This document shows, in pieces, positions 1 to 9,588 of a stretch of DNA of 52,717 nucleotides (its first letter is position 1; the number at the start of each line of letters is the position of its first letter). The translations under genes and the position numbers were made by a program. This stretch comes from Stentor coeruleus (lineage: Eukaryota > Ciliophora > Heterotrichea > Heterotrichida > Stentoridae), in the NCBI GenBank assembly GCA_001970955.1, contig MPUH01000461.1, forward strand, positions 1-52,717, read 5' to 3'. Below the pieces are notes generated by a model. The model made no database searches and was not told the DNA's origin. It was given only the letters and a program-made list of their open reading frames with translations.

Positions 1-54
1 AAGGTCCATTTTTATATACTAAAACATAATGATAATTTTCACATCAAAAAAAAA

Positions 55-124
55 TTCCCATTCCAGGAATTGAACCTGCAACCTTTCGTACCCAAAGCGA
101 GAATCATACCCAAGATCAAAGGCC
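55..124 (-). pseudogene. Degenerate tRNA-Pro(TGG)-like sequence
   Basis: The minus strand reads like a eukaryotic tRNA-Pro: it starts GGCC, keeps the typical GGTATGATTCTCGC block, the anticodon loop TTTGGGT (anticodon TGG) and a T-loop TTCAATT, and is followed at once by nine T, a good Pol III stop. The stems are damaged. The anticodon stem has two C-A mismatches, the acceptor stem three mismatches in seven pairs, the T stem one, and the D region is about two bases shorter than usual. I read it as a tRNA relic or a strongly diverged copy, not a working tRNA. Confidence 0.6.
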
Positions 125-274
125 TTAAAAACTCATAAAAAAATTTTTATATGTTTATCTAAAAAAGCAATATATAATATCCACTATATCAAGTATTATA
201 TAATACTTATTACAAATGATTATCAAATTAAAAACTATAGGCTGATATTTAATACTATATCTTTATAAATAAAT

Positions 275-1036
275 ATGAGATACCAAGCATTGCCTAAACA
301 TTTACCAACTTGGCATACTTTAGAACAGCGTTTTTCTCCTTATAAAAAAGCAAGTGAACATATAAAGCATTTTGAAAAAAACTTCAATTTTATGCATAAA
401 CACGAACTTATCCAAGAACCTTATTCTACTGACTGCATCCCAGAAAATAAACTTCCAGAATTAGATAAATTTCACAATTCTCACTCCCCAGTTGCAAAAA
501 TCTCAATCGAACTTCAAAACAAAATAGATGTTGTCAATACATTTAAAACATCATCAGATATCTTACCCAAAAAAAGAAAGTCAAAAAAAACTGAAGCAAA
601 TTCAATTAAAAATTATTCTAATAAAAGTGCAAAAGTTGTTAAGAATAACTATGCACAACTTATTAATAAAACATTCTATGAAAATACTCAAAATAGCTTT
701 GATTTGTTAAAGAAAATTGATATAAAACAAGGAAGGTGGGAAAATGAAAAAAAATCTCCTATTAAAAAATCATTGAAAATTTATAGTCATGATGGTATTG
801 AATTAGGTTATGAAAAATACAAGAAACAAAATTCATTTGTTAATGGGTTATGTAATGCTGGGATTTTACACAGTTTTTATAGTGAAAAGAATTCGATAGG
901 GTGGAAAAATTTGGATGCTTCTATAAGAAAAGTTAGCTATGCAAGTCCAGGAAATAAAATTATTCATGGGGATGGAGATAGGAAAAGAGGTTGTGATACT
1001 GGAGAAACAAGGACAAATTCATCTTTTTTAGAATAG
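275..1036 (+). CDS. Hypothetical basic protein (253 aa)
   Basis: An uninterrupted 253-codon frame starts at ATG 275, with the TA-rich leader usual for this window just upstream. I do not recognise the product. It is rich in Lys, Asn and Ser, has a low-complexity basic stretch around residues 95-125 (KKRKSKKTEANSIKN) and a more ordered, Gly- and aromatic-containing C-terminal third. No signal peptide or membrane segment is visible. The G-rich 3' flank and uniform coding composition support plus-strand transcription. It may be a ciliate-specific cytoskeletal or nuclear protein, but nothing in the sequence decides this. Confidence 0.6.
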   Translation: MRYQALPKHLPTWHTLEQRFSPYKKASEHIKHFEKNFNFMHKHELIQEPYSTDCIPENKLPELDKFHNSHSPVAKISIELQNKIDVVNTFKTSSDILPKKRKSKKTEANSIKNYSNKSAKVVKNNYAQLINKTFYENTQNSFDLLKKIDIKQGRWENEKKSPIKKSLKIYSHDGIELGYEKYKKQNSFVNGLCNAGILHSFYSEKNSIGWKNLDASIRKVSYASPGNKIIHGDGDRKRGCDTGETRTNSSFLE

Positions 1037-1648
1037 GATAAAATGGTAGTTTTGTATTTATAAGAGTGTTGGATTATAAGAAGATAAAGTAAAGTTTTTT
1101 ATGTTTTAATAAATTGAAAATTGTGTATTTTTTAATTTGATGTTTTTTATGTTTGGTGATATGTATTGAGTATATATAAAATAATGTGCAAATTTGGGAT
1201 TTGTATAAAAAGTTAAATTTTGGTGAAATATTTATATTTTTGGATGAAAATACTTTTTTGATTTTTGAATGGGAAATGAGTAAGTTTTGAATAGTTTTTA
1301 GGGTTGGAAGGATATAGTTAGATTATAAGAAGTTATTGTTAATAAGTAAAAATAATATCAATTAGTTTGCAATTTTATTTTAATAAATAGTAGTTTGGAT
1401 TTATCATAGAATTGAAGAATCAAGATATAAGCAATTTGGAAATAAAATAAGAGATGTTTTGTAAAAATAAGAAGCATATCAATGTTAATTTTATGAAAGG
1501 ATTATATTAGGAGAAATGCCAAGACCAGACTTAAAAATGTAATAAGTCATTAGTTATGTTATACTATTTATTCCTAAACTACCAACATGAATTTATCATT
1601 TTTGATGTTTAATTTATTGTAACAAAAGGTAAATTACTAGCATAAATT

Positions 1649-1733
1649 CCTAATAATTGCAATAAACCTCACTACTTACTTTATCAAACCCCCTAATAAT
1701 TGCAATAAACCTCACTACTTACTTTATCAAACC
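1649..1733. repeat. Tandem duplication, 43-bp period, 2 copies
   Basis: The 42-base block beginning CCTAATAATTGCAATAAACC at 1649-1690 is repeated exactly at 1692-1733, with a single C between. It lies in the C-rich upstream region of the PP2C gene, 240 bp before the larger 119-bp duplication ends. Confidence 0.9.
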
Positions 1734-1751
1734 TTATCAAACTTTAAATCA

Positions 1752-1989
1752 TCTTCCATCTAATCTTCATTAATAAATTAATTCTAACATCCTCTGACTT
1801 TCTCCAACTATCCAAACATCTTAAAGACCCAATTTCAATAATCTCAACCCTAAAACCATAAAAAAAAATTTCTTCCATCTAATCTTCATTAATAAATTAA
1901 TTCTAACATCCTCTGACTTTCTCTAACTATCCAAACATCTTAAAGACCCAATTTCAATAATCTCAACCCTAAAACCATAAAAAAAAATC
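1752..1989. repeat. Tandem duplication, 119-bp period, 2 copies
   Basis: The block at 1752-1870, beginning TCTTCCATCTAATCTTC, recurs at 1871-1989. The two copies differ at one clear position (TCTCC versus TCTCT before AACTATCCAAAC), apart from their A-rich ends. Such near-identity points to a recent duplication upstream of the PP2C gene. Confidence 0.9.
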
Positions 1990-2223
1990 CTATATCCATA
2001 TCTTCCCTACATAAAAAATCATAACATCATCCATCACTCCCTATTACCTTCGACAAAAATCTTTAAATCATCTACAATCCTTATCAAATCACATTTTCCA
2101 AACCTCCACATCCTAAAACCTTCCTCATCTCTCTAAAAATCCGACAATCTCAAATCATCCCAATTTCTAACCAATAAAGTATTTCATAAATATGAATTTC
2201 AATCGATGTATTATAATTAAAAC

Positions 2224-3411
2224 ATGGGATGTACTAACAAAGCTCAACGTGGCAAAGTTGTAGTTCCAAATAACATAAGCAAAATTAATGCATCTTATCC
2301 ATCTAAAGCAAAATTGCAAATAAAACAAAAAGACTCATCAGGAAAGCAGACTGGAATAAGTTCAATCGCATTTAATTTTACTAAACCTTTTTTGTTTTCA
2401 GCTGAAAACTTAACCTTACCCAACGTAACTCATGTTAGTCGTTGTGTACTTCCAGGTATCGATCCTCGTGGAGAAAATGAGAAAAAATGTCAAGATATAT
2501 GTTTATACATTTATAACAAAGAAGATATATTATTAGCATTATTCGATGGACATGGTAAAGAAGGGGAAAAAGTAGTTGCAGTATGTGCGAGTGTAGTTGA
2601 AAGTTTTTTCAAAGAAAACATAGAAAACTATAGAGAAAATCCTGAGAAATTCTTAGAAGACTTATGCAACAGTTGTGACTCAAATGTAAAAACCACAGGC
2701 AATGGGATTGATTCTACTAATTCTGGAAGGTAAGGGTTATACAGTACAGCAGTTGTTGTGCTTGTTCATAATAACAGTATTTATGCAGCAAGTTTAGGGG
2801 ATTCTAGAGCATTATTAGGTACTGGATTGGTTTCTGGAGAACTTCCGGTACCTAAAGCTCAAAACCATGAAGATAATAAACATAAATATCCATTGATACA
2901 AGGAATAATCCCAGTACAATTAACTAAAGATCAAAAACCTGAAGACCCTGATGAATATGCGAGGATATTAAAAAATGGTGGGATAATCAAACGTATTAAT
3001 GATAATGGGAAACAAATAGGACCATTTAGAGTTTTTGATAGTAGTGGGAAATACCCAGGATTAGCTATGTCTAGATCTATTGGCGACTCATCTGGAAGCT
3101 CACTTGGGGTTATATCAACACCTATTTGCACATCTTTACCTTTAAACAATAAAGAAAAATTTATTGTCTTAGCTTCAGATGGGGTTTGGGATGTTATTGA
3201 TAATGAAGATGTTGTAACTTTTATTGAAAACTTTAGGAAAAAATGTCTGCAAACCTGCTCACCTCCTGTACAAGTTGAAGCTTCTACAACAATTATTGCA
3301 AATTTACTTGCTGAAGAAGCTAGGATGAGATGGTTGAATATTATTTCTGAAGAAGATGTTATGATAGATGATATATCAGTTATTGTCTTACAGTTTAAAG
3401 AAAATGAATAA
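2224..3411 (+). CDS. PP2C-family Ser/Thr protein phosphatase
   Basis: Two exons (2224-2729 and 2745-3411) joined by a 15-nt intron give a 390-aa protein. Splicing restores the PP2C core STAVVVLVHN followed by AASLGDSRALL, which no single frame contains. Other PP2C (PPM) motifs in order: LALFDGHG near residue 100, GLAMSRSIGDSSG, FIVLASDGVWDVI and the C-terminal DDISVIVL. These supply the metal-binding aspartates of a Mg2+/Mn2+-dependent phosphatase, so the enzyme looks intact. The MGC start could favour lipid attachment, but Lys at position 6 does not fit the myristoylation consensus. The next gene downstream on the same strand encodes an FHA (phosphothreonine-binding) protein; a functional link is only suggestive. 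Confidence 0.95.
2730..2744 (+). other. 15-nt intron in the PP2C gene
   Basis: The sequence GTAAGGGTTATACAG has GT-AG ends with T9 and A10. Removing it joins the two halves of the conserved PP2C motif in frame (phase 2) and eliminates an in-frame TAA. Confidence 0.95.
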
Positions 3412-3848
3412 ATATGCTGAAGTTTTTTTATTTATAGAATTTTATGAATATTTTAAAAGATATGGTGTTTTTAAGATTCACAATTGATGTTTTAGTGTAT
3501 GCGATTATTGACTTATTTTCAATTATATCATAGTAGAGATTTCGATTTGCTATCATATATTACTATGAGAATAAGGGTTTTTTAGATCCTGTTTTGTATA
3601 GCGCAAAGTCTTCAAGGCAAGTTCCATAATTTATAAATTTTTATTTGAAATCCATCAGATTTCCCTTTTCATTACAATTTGAAGTATTATTTGAATTAAA
3701 AAATGAACTTTTTGCTATAAACATAATAACTTTACAACATTAGTTTTTATACACATAAAATACCCAAATCTAAAATCCTAGCAGCCAATAAAAATCATAA
3801 AAAAACTTTTCAATTTAAAATCCTCTATCAATACCTTATAAATTTTCA
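3412..3848. other. Intergenic stretch between PP2C and FHA genes
   Basis: No gene seen. G-rich early and C-rich later on the plus strand, the pattern found between two plus-strand genes in this window. Confidence 0.5.
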
Positions 3849-4787
3849 ATGGGAAATAATGTAAATGTAACTTTTACATAGTGCTGGAACGCTTATATAG
3901 AAGAACCATCTGAAAAAACAATCCTCAGCCCAGCAGCAGCCCCAGTAAGTAAGCCATCTTCTATATCCTCCTCATCAGTAATCACCCTTAAATCAATCCG
4001 AGACAAAATAACAATAAAAGACACTTCATCATTACATTCACCTGAACGTTTAGAAAAACTCTCATCACCAAACCTCACAACCAAAGAACTAAGGCTCAGA
4101 GTGAAAAACTCTCAATTTTTTTCAAAAGATTTTGTCCTAAACATAAGCAGTCAAGGCTATATGAGTTCTAAAACAAAAGGTGTTGTTTACTTTGGTAATA
4201 AACGTAAAGATTGTAAAGGTGGGGAAAAAATCTGTGACTTTATTATCCCTTGTGATGGGGTAAAACTATATGGTCAGCTTTTTGTTATATATTACTGTGT
4301 AGAATCAGACAGTTATATAATAAGAGATTTAGGTATAGGTTTAGGTGTTTATGTAAAGCTAGAGTACAGTTTCAAATTGACATCTGATATTCTTATCAAC
4401 ATAGGTGAATCACATTTATATTTCCGAATTGTGTTTACTGAAAATAGCTACCCAAATCTTCTTCTAACTGTATTTTCATCTGGACCTATACAAAACTACT
4501 GTTTTTATGCTCAAGAACAACATATCTCCCCAATACGTATAGGCCGTGCTAGAGATTGTGATATTTGTCTAGACGATATGCTTTTATCAAAATACCAAGC
4601 AAGTATCCTTTATAGTCATAGTCAAGGTTGGATGTTAATAGATGGTAATTTAGTACGACAACGACCAAGTACAAATGGTGGCTGGTATAATTTATATAGG
4701 CTTTATTGCTCAAATAACACATGTCTTGACACTGGGATGGAAATCAAAGTTGCACAGAATTTATTCAAAGTTCAAGTAACTTCTTAA
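3849..4787 (+). CDS. FHA-domain protein
   Basis: A six-codon first exon (ATG at 3849, MGNNVN) is followed by a 15-nt intron and a second exon from 3882, giving 307 aa. Without the intron the frame seems to begin at a GTG at 4101, losing about 79 N-terminal residues. The C-terminal FHA domain (about residues 222-300) has the signature IGRARDCDICLDD and LLSKYQASI, the region that reads phosphothreonine. An earlier segment (about 97-190) has a similar spacing of Gly and beta-strand residues and may be a degenerate second FHA domain. The N-terminal 80 residues are Ser/Pro-rich and probably disordered. The start MGNNVN fits an N-myristoylation signal. It sits downstream of the PP2C gene on the same strand and converges on 4829-5401 with 41 bp between. 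Confidence 0.85.
3867..3881 (+). other. 15-nt intron in the FHA gene
   Basis: GTAACTTTTACATAG; T9, A10. It removes an in-frame TAG and connects an ATG-led 18-nt exon to the long frame (phase 0). Confidence 0.9.
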
Positions 4788-4828
4788 TAAAGATTTACGA
4801 GAATTACTAACTATCCAATATGTTTAAC

Positions 4829-5401
4829 CTATAAAAGTGGACACTTAAAAGATTTGCTATGAGGGTGGTAAATGTCGGGAAGTCTTGAGTAATCTGGACG
4901 TTCTCTATAAAAAGCATATTTGAATAAGAGTTCGCTAATATATGCTAATTGGAACTCAGAAGGCTTGGATTTGAAACATACTACCTTGCCCATCTCAGCC
5001 AAGATGCCTATAGTTGGTTGATCTCCATACTTAGCTAGTTCATAAATCTCTGATGACACCAAAGCTCCTTCTGGTGGGTCGTTTTCAATGTTAGATACTA
5101 GAATAAGAACTCTGCCTTCAAGTATTCTATATGCTGAACTCAACAAATCATTATAGTACCCATTTCTGTCTGTTAATAATAGTCTTCCTTCTGCACGATG
5201 CTCAAGGACTAATACGTCATATGTTTCCATCAACTGAAACCCTCTTAAATGACTTTTTGCCAGGACTTTTTCATTTATGTTTAGCTTTACTTCTCTTGCT
5301 GCTACATGTAAAATTTCTTTAACCATAGAAATATCTGAACTCTTTAGCGACATGACAAGAACAGATGCTGAATCCAAATTTTTCACATGTAATGCATTCA
5401 A
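4829..5401 (-). CDS. Hypothetical protein, 5' end uncertain
   Basis: An open minus-strand frame of 190 codons that I do not recognise. The first in-frame ATG is at 5353 (MSLKSSDIS, 174 aa). The frame stays open further upstream through a TTG at 5401 to about 5424, so the true start or upstream exon is unclear. The middle is well folded in appearance (YDVLVLEHRAEGRLLL, GRVLILVSNI, PTIGILAEMGKVV), resembling an alternating beta/alpha protein, and the tail ends SFKCPLL. The zinc-ribbon frame 5430-5630 ends only 28 bp upstream on the same strand. They could be one gene, but no 15-nt intron with the local consensus joins the frames, and a join needs a length of 3n+1. A frame error or an atypical intron is possible. 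Confidence 0.65.
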   Translation of the reverse strand: MNALHVKNLDSASVLVMSLKSSDISMVKEILHVAAREVKLNINEKVLAKSHLRGFQLMETYDVLVLEHRAEGRLLLTDRNGYYNDLLSSAYRILEGRVLILVSNIENDPPEGALVSSEIYELAKYGDQPTIGILAEMGKVVCFKSKPSEFQLAYISELLFKYAFYRERPDYSRLPDIYHPHSKSFKCPLL

Positions 5402-5429
5402 TTCTAGATGCCATTGTGATCCCCTGAGT

Positions 5430-5630
5430 TTAAAATATTACCACTTTTTCTCCAATGTCTTTATTACAGTATCCACACTGTATTACTTGATGGTTTTCAT
5501 GCACAGAATACCTAGGTAATTTATACACAACAGAAAAAATGTATCGAGGTTCCCAATGAAGTAAGAATTCTTCAGTAGTTATCATCACGTTGCAGTTCTT
5601 GCATAAAAAAGGCCGAGGCTGACCCTGCAT
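5430..5630 (-). CDS. Small zinc-ribbon protein, Yippee/Mis18-like, possibly truncated
   Basis: The 66 residues start at ATG 5630 and hold two CxxC pairs: FLCKNCNVMI near residue 9 and IQCGYCNKDIGEKV near residue 52, about 40 residues apart. This is the arrangement of Yippee, Mis18 and cereblon zinc folds. Those proteins normally continue about 30 residues past the second CxxC (GWKYE-type strand), whereas here a TAA follows almost at once. The product is therefore either truncated or continues in the frame of 4829-5401 through a join I cannot define. Its start codon is 50 bp from that of the divergent GTPase gene at 5681. Family assignment is tentative. Confidence 0.6.
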   Translation of the reverse strand: MQGQPRPFLCKNCNVMITTEEFLLHWEPRYIFSVVYKLPRYSVHENHQVIQCGYCNKDIGEKVVIF

Positions 5631-5680
5631 TTTATTAGTTTAACTAGGGAATAAATCAGAACCATTGTTTGAACTAATAA

Positions 5681-6667
5681 ATGGAAAAAAAAGCCTTCCC
5701 TGCACCGCCTGCTGATAAAAGAGCTGCTAAGAAAAAGACACATGGAACAATGTCGGAACTTATGGTAAGACAGGTTAACCAGCTACGGGCTGCATTATCG
5801 TATTTCCATATAATACCGATGAGAAGTAACCCTGTTTTAAACTATTCTGTCCTACCGAATTCAGTGAATATTTTGCTTTTTGGACCTTCGGGATCTGGAA
5901 AGTCGTCACTTCTTCGGACTTTTTATAGGAGTTTTCATAATACTAGGGAACTCCCTGATGAAATCCATCATAAATTAGTTGTCAAAGGCACTTCTCATAA
6001 TGAAGGGACCACTTTGTATACGACCGTTGTTATTAAACCTGAAAACGGCACTGAAAATGGAATAAAGGTTCATGATACAAGAGGGCAGATATGGATGGAT
6101 ATAAAGGAAAAAGCTCAAGCTGACCTTATGTTACAGGGGAAAGTTAAGGATATGAGTAAGGTTGAACAGAGAAATCATAGATATGCGTATTTGTTGTGGG
6201 AGTTTTGGAAGAAGGATACTCAGCTGTTTCCTACGGAGATACTTAAGAATACACCAGGTTTGATTGATAAGCCCCATTGCTTGTTATTTATCTTTGATGG
6301 AAGTCTTGAAGATATACCAAACGGCGATGAAGAAACCGCGTTTTATCACGAGATCTTACAAATGGCGAAAAGCAAAGGTTATTACTACCCACAAATTGTT
6401 CTGACTCACATAGACAAAGTTGAAGCTAAAGTACGAGAAGAAGAAAAATTACGTGAAGTCCTAGACTCAAAAATCGAAGGAGTAGTAATGAAGCTAGGAA
6501 TCCCAAGAAGTAGTGTACATTTCATTGAAAACTATCATGATTCCCAGTGGGATACAGACCTAAGTGTTGACTTTCATTCCTTAAGACTTCTTCATGAATC
6601 AGTCCAACAATCTGATGCATATCTTCAAAGCCAACTAAAAGAAAAATCTTCTTGCTCTATCATGTAA
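5681..6667 (+). CDS. P-loop GTPase with C-terminal CaaX box
   Basis: A 328-aa protein. The P-loop GPSGSGKSS is at residues 68-76, a switch-II-like HDTRGQ at 131-136, a hydrophobic beta strand LLFIFDGS at about 201-208, and LTHIDK at 241-246 in the place of the NKxD guanine-specificity motif. This layout resembles the IFI44/dynamin-related or large P-loop GTPases rather than Ras or Rab proteins. The last four residues, CSIM, form a CaaX box ending in Met, which predicts farnesylation and membrane attachment. The N-terminus (residues 8-22) is Ala/Lys-rich. The gene converges on the RRM gene with 62 bp between stops. Guanine specificity is not certain because Thr-His-Ile-Asp replaces Asn-Lys-x-Asp. 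Confidence 0.8.
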   Translation: MEKKAFPAPPADKRAAKKKTHGTMSELMVRQVNQLRAALSYFHIIPMRSNPVLNYSVLPNSVNILLFGPSGSGKSSLLRTFYRSFHNTRELPDEIHHKLVVKGTSHNEGTTLYTTVVIKPENGTENGIKVHDTRGQIWMDIKEKAQADLMLQGKVKDMSKVEQRNHRYAYLLWEFWKKDTQLFPTEILKNTPGLIDKPHCLLFIFDGSLEDIPNGDEETAFYHEILQMAKSKGYYYPQIVLTHIDKVEAKVREEEKLREVLDSKIEGVVMKLGIPRSSVHFIENYHDSQWDTDLSVDFHSLRLLHESVQQSDAYLQSQLKEKSSCSIM

Positions 6668-6729
6668 TAGCTTAAAAATACATGTGTATTTTAAAATCAA
6701 ATGGACATCGAGTCCTATTAATTATTATA

Positions 6730-7404
6730 TTATTCTTCATCTAATATGAAATCAATAAGTGATTTACATAATTCTTCAGTATACTCCTCATTATTCATCG
6801 ACATCTTCCTAGGTCCTGGACTACTTTGCACACTTTCATTAACTTCATTTTCTATACCCATTTTATCTTTAGCAACAGCTCTTTTACATTCAATCCACTT
6901 TCCTCTTATAAAATGATTATCATAATTTTTCATAACATCTTCAACTGACTGATCTTTTTCAAATGTTACAAAACCAAAACCTCTAGCTTTTCCTGATACA
7001 CGATCTTTCATGACTATAGAATCTTCTATATGCCCGTATTGAGAAAAATATTCTGTAAATTCAGATGTTGTAATTTCTGGTATTAAACCACCTACAAAAA
7101 CTTTTCGGGAGCCGGAATATCTGATGATTTTTTCTTTTGGAAATGCTGGTTTGATTTCTATTTTTTTGTTATCGATAATATGTTTTGTTGAGAGGATTTT
7201 GGAGATTGAAGATTTCTTAGATACGATTATGAATCCAAAACATCGAGATCGACCTGTGTGCTTATCGAGAATAAGACTACATTTTTCGATGTTGGCAAAT
7301 CTAGAAAAATAAGATTTTATATGATCTTCAGTTGTGGATACTGAAAGTCCTCCTATGAATAATTTTTTTCTGAATAGGATTTACTCAAATTTATGTTGTT
7401 GCAT
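6730..7404 (-). CDS. Two-RRM RNA-binding protein (hnRNP/Musashi-like)
   Basis: Two exons (7404-7385 and 7369-6730) around a 15-nt intron give 219 aa. RRM1 has RNP2 LFIGGL (residues 10-15) and an RNP1 variant RCFGFIIV (49-56). RRM2 has VFVGGL (97-102) and ARGFGFVTF (about 136-144), both close to consensus. Two RRMs about 10 residues apart with a short acidic tail (ending LIDFILDEE) match the hnRNP A/B, DAZAP1 and Musashi layout of cytoplasmic or nuclear mRNA-binding proteins. RRM1 has lost one RNP1 aromatic residue and may bind RNA more weakly. The gene reads away from the upstream G-rich region (minus-strand C-rich), as other minus genes do here. Confidence 0.92.
7370..7384 (-). other. 15-nt intron in the RRM gene
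   Basis: Minus-strand GTAAATCCTATTCAG; T9, A10. Splicing joins MQQHKFE to KKLFIGGL and so completes RRM1. Confidence 0.95.
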
Positions 7405-8527
7405 ATTATTTTATTATCTGAACAGAAATATGAGATCGGCATAGAATGGGAGGTTTTGGAAAAGGTGGGAGATAGGATTTTGATTTTAAGATATAGTTTA
7501 GGGTTGGGAGAAGGTTTTGGGATTTTAGGGTGAAAAATGTTGTGGAGTTAGGCTTTGGGTATGCTTAATGCATATGGTTTAGGATTTAATATAATTTTGT
7601 TTGAATTAAGAGAAGTATTTTGATTTAAAAGTGTGTGAGTGGGTTGTAGGAGAAAGTATAAATTGCAACAGTCTTTTAAACTTATAAGATTAATGCTTAA
7701 TAAAAAATCTAAATAACTTAATATTGCTGATTTAATTTCTGTTAGCATGATCAAAAATTTACAATAATAAAATCACTAAATATTTGATATCTTATACTAA
7801 ATAAAGTATCAATAATTTAAAAACTTTTAAAAATAGTAACCTTTGATAAGTTCTCTCACTAAAAAAAAACAAACAATTCATATAAACATATCATAAAAAG
7901 CATCTTCAAATAATTTCAGCATTGGATTATAATATTTATATCACACTTCCTAATAATATAAAACAAAAACATTAAACTCTTTAGCATAATACCTCTAAGA
8001 ATTACTATAAAATTGCATAAATTTTCAAAAATTAAACAATCATATTATTAATATAACACATCTAAATAAAAAATATAATCCGAAATTTAAGTCCTTTAAA
8101 ACAAGAAATCTATGCGTTTCTATAAAATTAAATTAGCATACCTAATCAAAAAATCACTTAAACTTTACTAATACAAAAATCTATAAACTCTATAGACTAT
8201 AAAATTCTTATATTTTCATGTCTAAATTTTATCACTTCCATTTTCTCCATAGCATTTTATAATATCTTACGTAGGAAAACCTTTACAAAATGAAAATCTT
8301 CACTTGATCATTAACTTTATTTCCCTATGTTTATCATAATCTAATATCCTCTCTAACTTTTTTCATTAACCCATACTATCTCTAATCAGTATTTATGAAT
8401 TCATTTTCCAAAACAGATTTTTTTATGTAAAAATCTTCAAAAAAATCCATCGAATCCTTAAAAAATCCTAGTTTACCATTGAGAATATTTTAAAAAAGAT
8501 TATAAGTTAAATTTAGTTTTTTTTGGT
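7405..8527. other. Gene-free stretch
   Basis: I see no gene. To about 7540 the plus strand is G-rich (5' flank of the minus-strand RRM gene); from about 7750 to 8480 it is C-rich and very AT-rich (3' flank of the next minus-strand gene). Short open frames here match neither flank nor any family. Confidence 0.5.
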
Positions 8528-8848
8528 TTAAATTTTTATGTGACTCAGAACTGTGATTAAAAGTATCAAAATTATAGAGGAAATACTATGATATTTACCT
8601 GCATAGCTTTTTAAACTCCCTATAACCATTCTGGCTAGTGGTGATTTTGATATTAGCTTAAATATCAAATAGCTGTAAACAGAAATTTTGGCAAATGATG
8701 TCACGGTTCCTGTTATATTTGCTGACTTCTTTGGAGGCTCTTGTCTAAGTTTTTCTTGTGATTTCTTATAGAGATCTATGTATTTGTGGAAATTTTCTTC
8801 ATCATCTTCGAGCCAAGGCTCTGTCTCTTGGATTTGTGGTAAGGCCAT
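8528..8848 (-). CDS. Small tail-anchored membrane protein, unknown
   Basis: A 106-aa protein starting at ATG 8848. The first 45 residues are hydrophilic and acidic then basic (ETEPWLEDDEENFHKYIDLY, with KKSQEKLRQEPPKK after it). A moderately hydrophobic segment follows (about 50-70), and the C-terminus is a clear membrane span SSIILILLITVLSHIKI with only a few residues beyond it. This is the topology of a tail-anchored protein with its N-terminus in the cytosol. I do not recognise the family. The flanks show the C/G asymmetry expected of a minus-strand transcript. Confidence 0.65.
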   Translation of the reverse strand: MALPQIQETEPWLEDDEENFHKYIDLYKKSQEKLRQEPPKKSANITGTVTSFAKISVYSYLIFKLISKSPLARMVIGSLKSYAGKYHSISSIILILLITVLSHIKI

Positions 8849-9588
8849 TATTTAATTTGTTAGTGATTAACCATTGATCTTTCCAAGTACATTCAGAATT
8901 ATATTTTTTTGAATTTTACTCTGTCTTAAGATATGGATCAAGTTTTTGAAATTTTTATTGAAAAGATTATAAGAAGTCACATTTAAAATTTTTAGAGAAA
9001 TTATAGGTTTTATTTTATGTAGATAATTAAAGGGAAATATTTATTAGGGTTAAAAATAAGATATGAAGAATGTTTGTTTAGTTATTAGAAGATTCATACT
9101 AGGAAATTAGAAATTATAAAGATTTTAGGGGAAATATTTAGGAATTTATATTATTTAATGAGAAAATTGTAGTTGTTATTGCTGTTTTAAAACTTTGACA
9201 GTTAAAATTTAAGTAATCATACTTTTAATAATCTTTTAATTCATTCTGGATAAAAATGATAATAACGACAAACACTTTTTATCAACTCACAAACCAAAAA
9301 TAACAAAAGTTCAACTCAAGCTACAATTTTTAATTATCATTAACAAACTCAATTCCCTAAACCCAATCTATTTTTAACATTTTAACTATATCATATTCAT
9401 TACATTTTGCAATACAAACATCCTTTATAAAAAAATAACAACTAAAAATCATCAAATAATCCTAAATATTTTTCCTCACAAATCATTATCCAAAAATCCT
9501 AATACATAAAACCATAAAAATCATATCCACTCCACCTAAATCCCAAACTTTTTAAATAATAATCTTTTAAAAAGATTAATTATAAAAA
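8849..9588. other. Gene-free stretch
   Basis: Nothing coding seen. G-rich to about 9190 and C-rich from about 9250, i.e. the 5' flank of one minus-strand gene followed by the 3' flank of the next. Confidence 0.5.

Larger units (their letters stand above)
1037..2223. other. Gene-free stretch with strand-skewed halves and tandem repeats
   Basis: No gene is supported here. The first half is G-rich and C-poor on the plus strand (hand count 1081-1200: 21 G, 1 C), as expected of a 3' flank of the preceding gene. The second half flips (2041-2160: 39 C, 2 G), as expected of the 5' flank of the PP2C gene. Two tandem duplications lie in the C-rich half and are listed separately. Confidence 0.6.

Noticed and set aside
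5385-5430. An 18-nt GT-AG intron (GTAATATTTTAAACTCAG) joining the zinc-ribbon frame to the next
   Set aside because: Splicing it leaves the wrong reading frame and runs into a stop after about 35 codons; length and T9-A10 pattern also do not fit the other introns.
7548-7754. Minus-strand 68-codon frame
   Set aside because: Composition follows the C-rich 5' flank of the RRM gene; no motif, and the protein is simple Leu/Asn-rich sequence.
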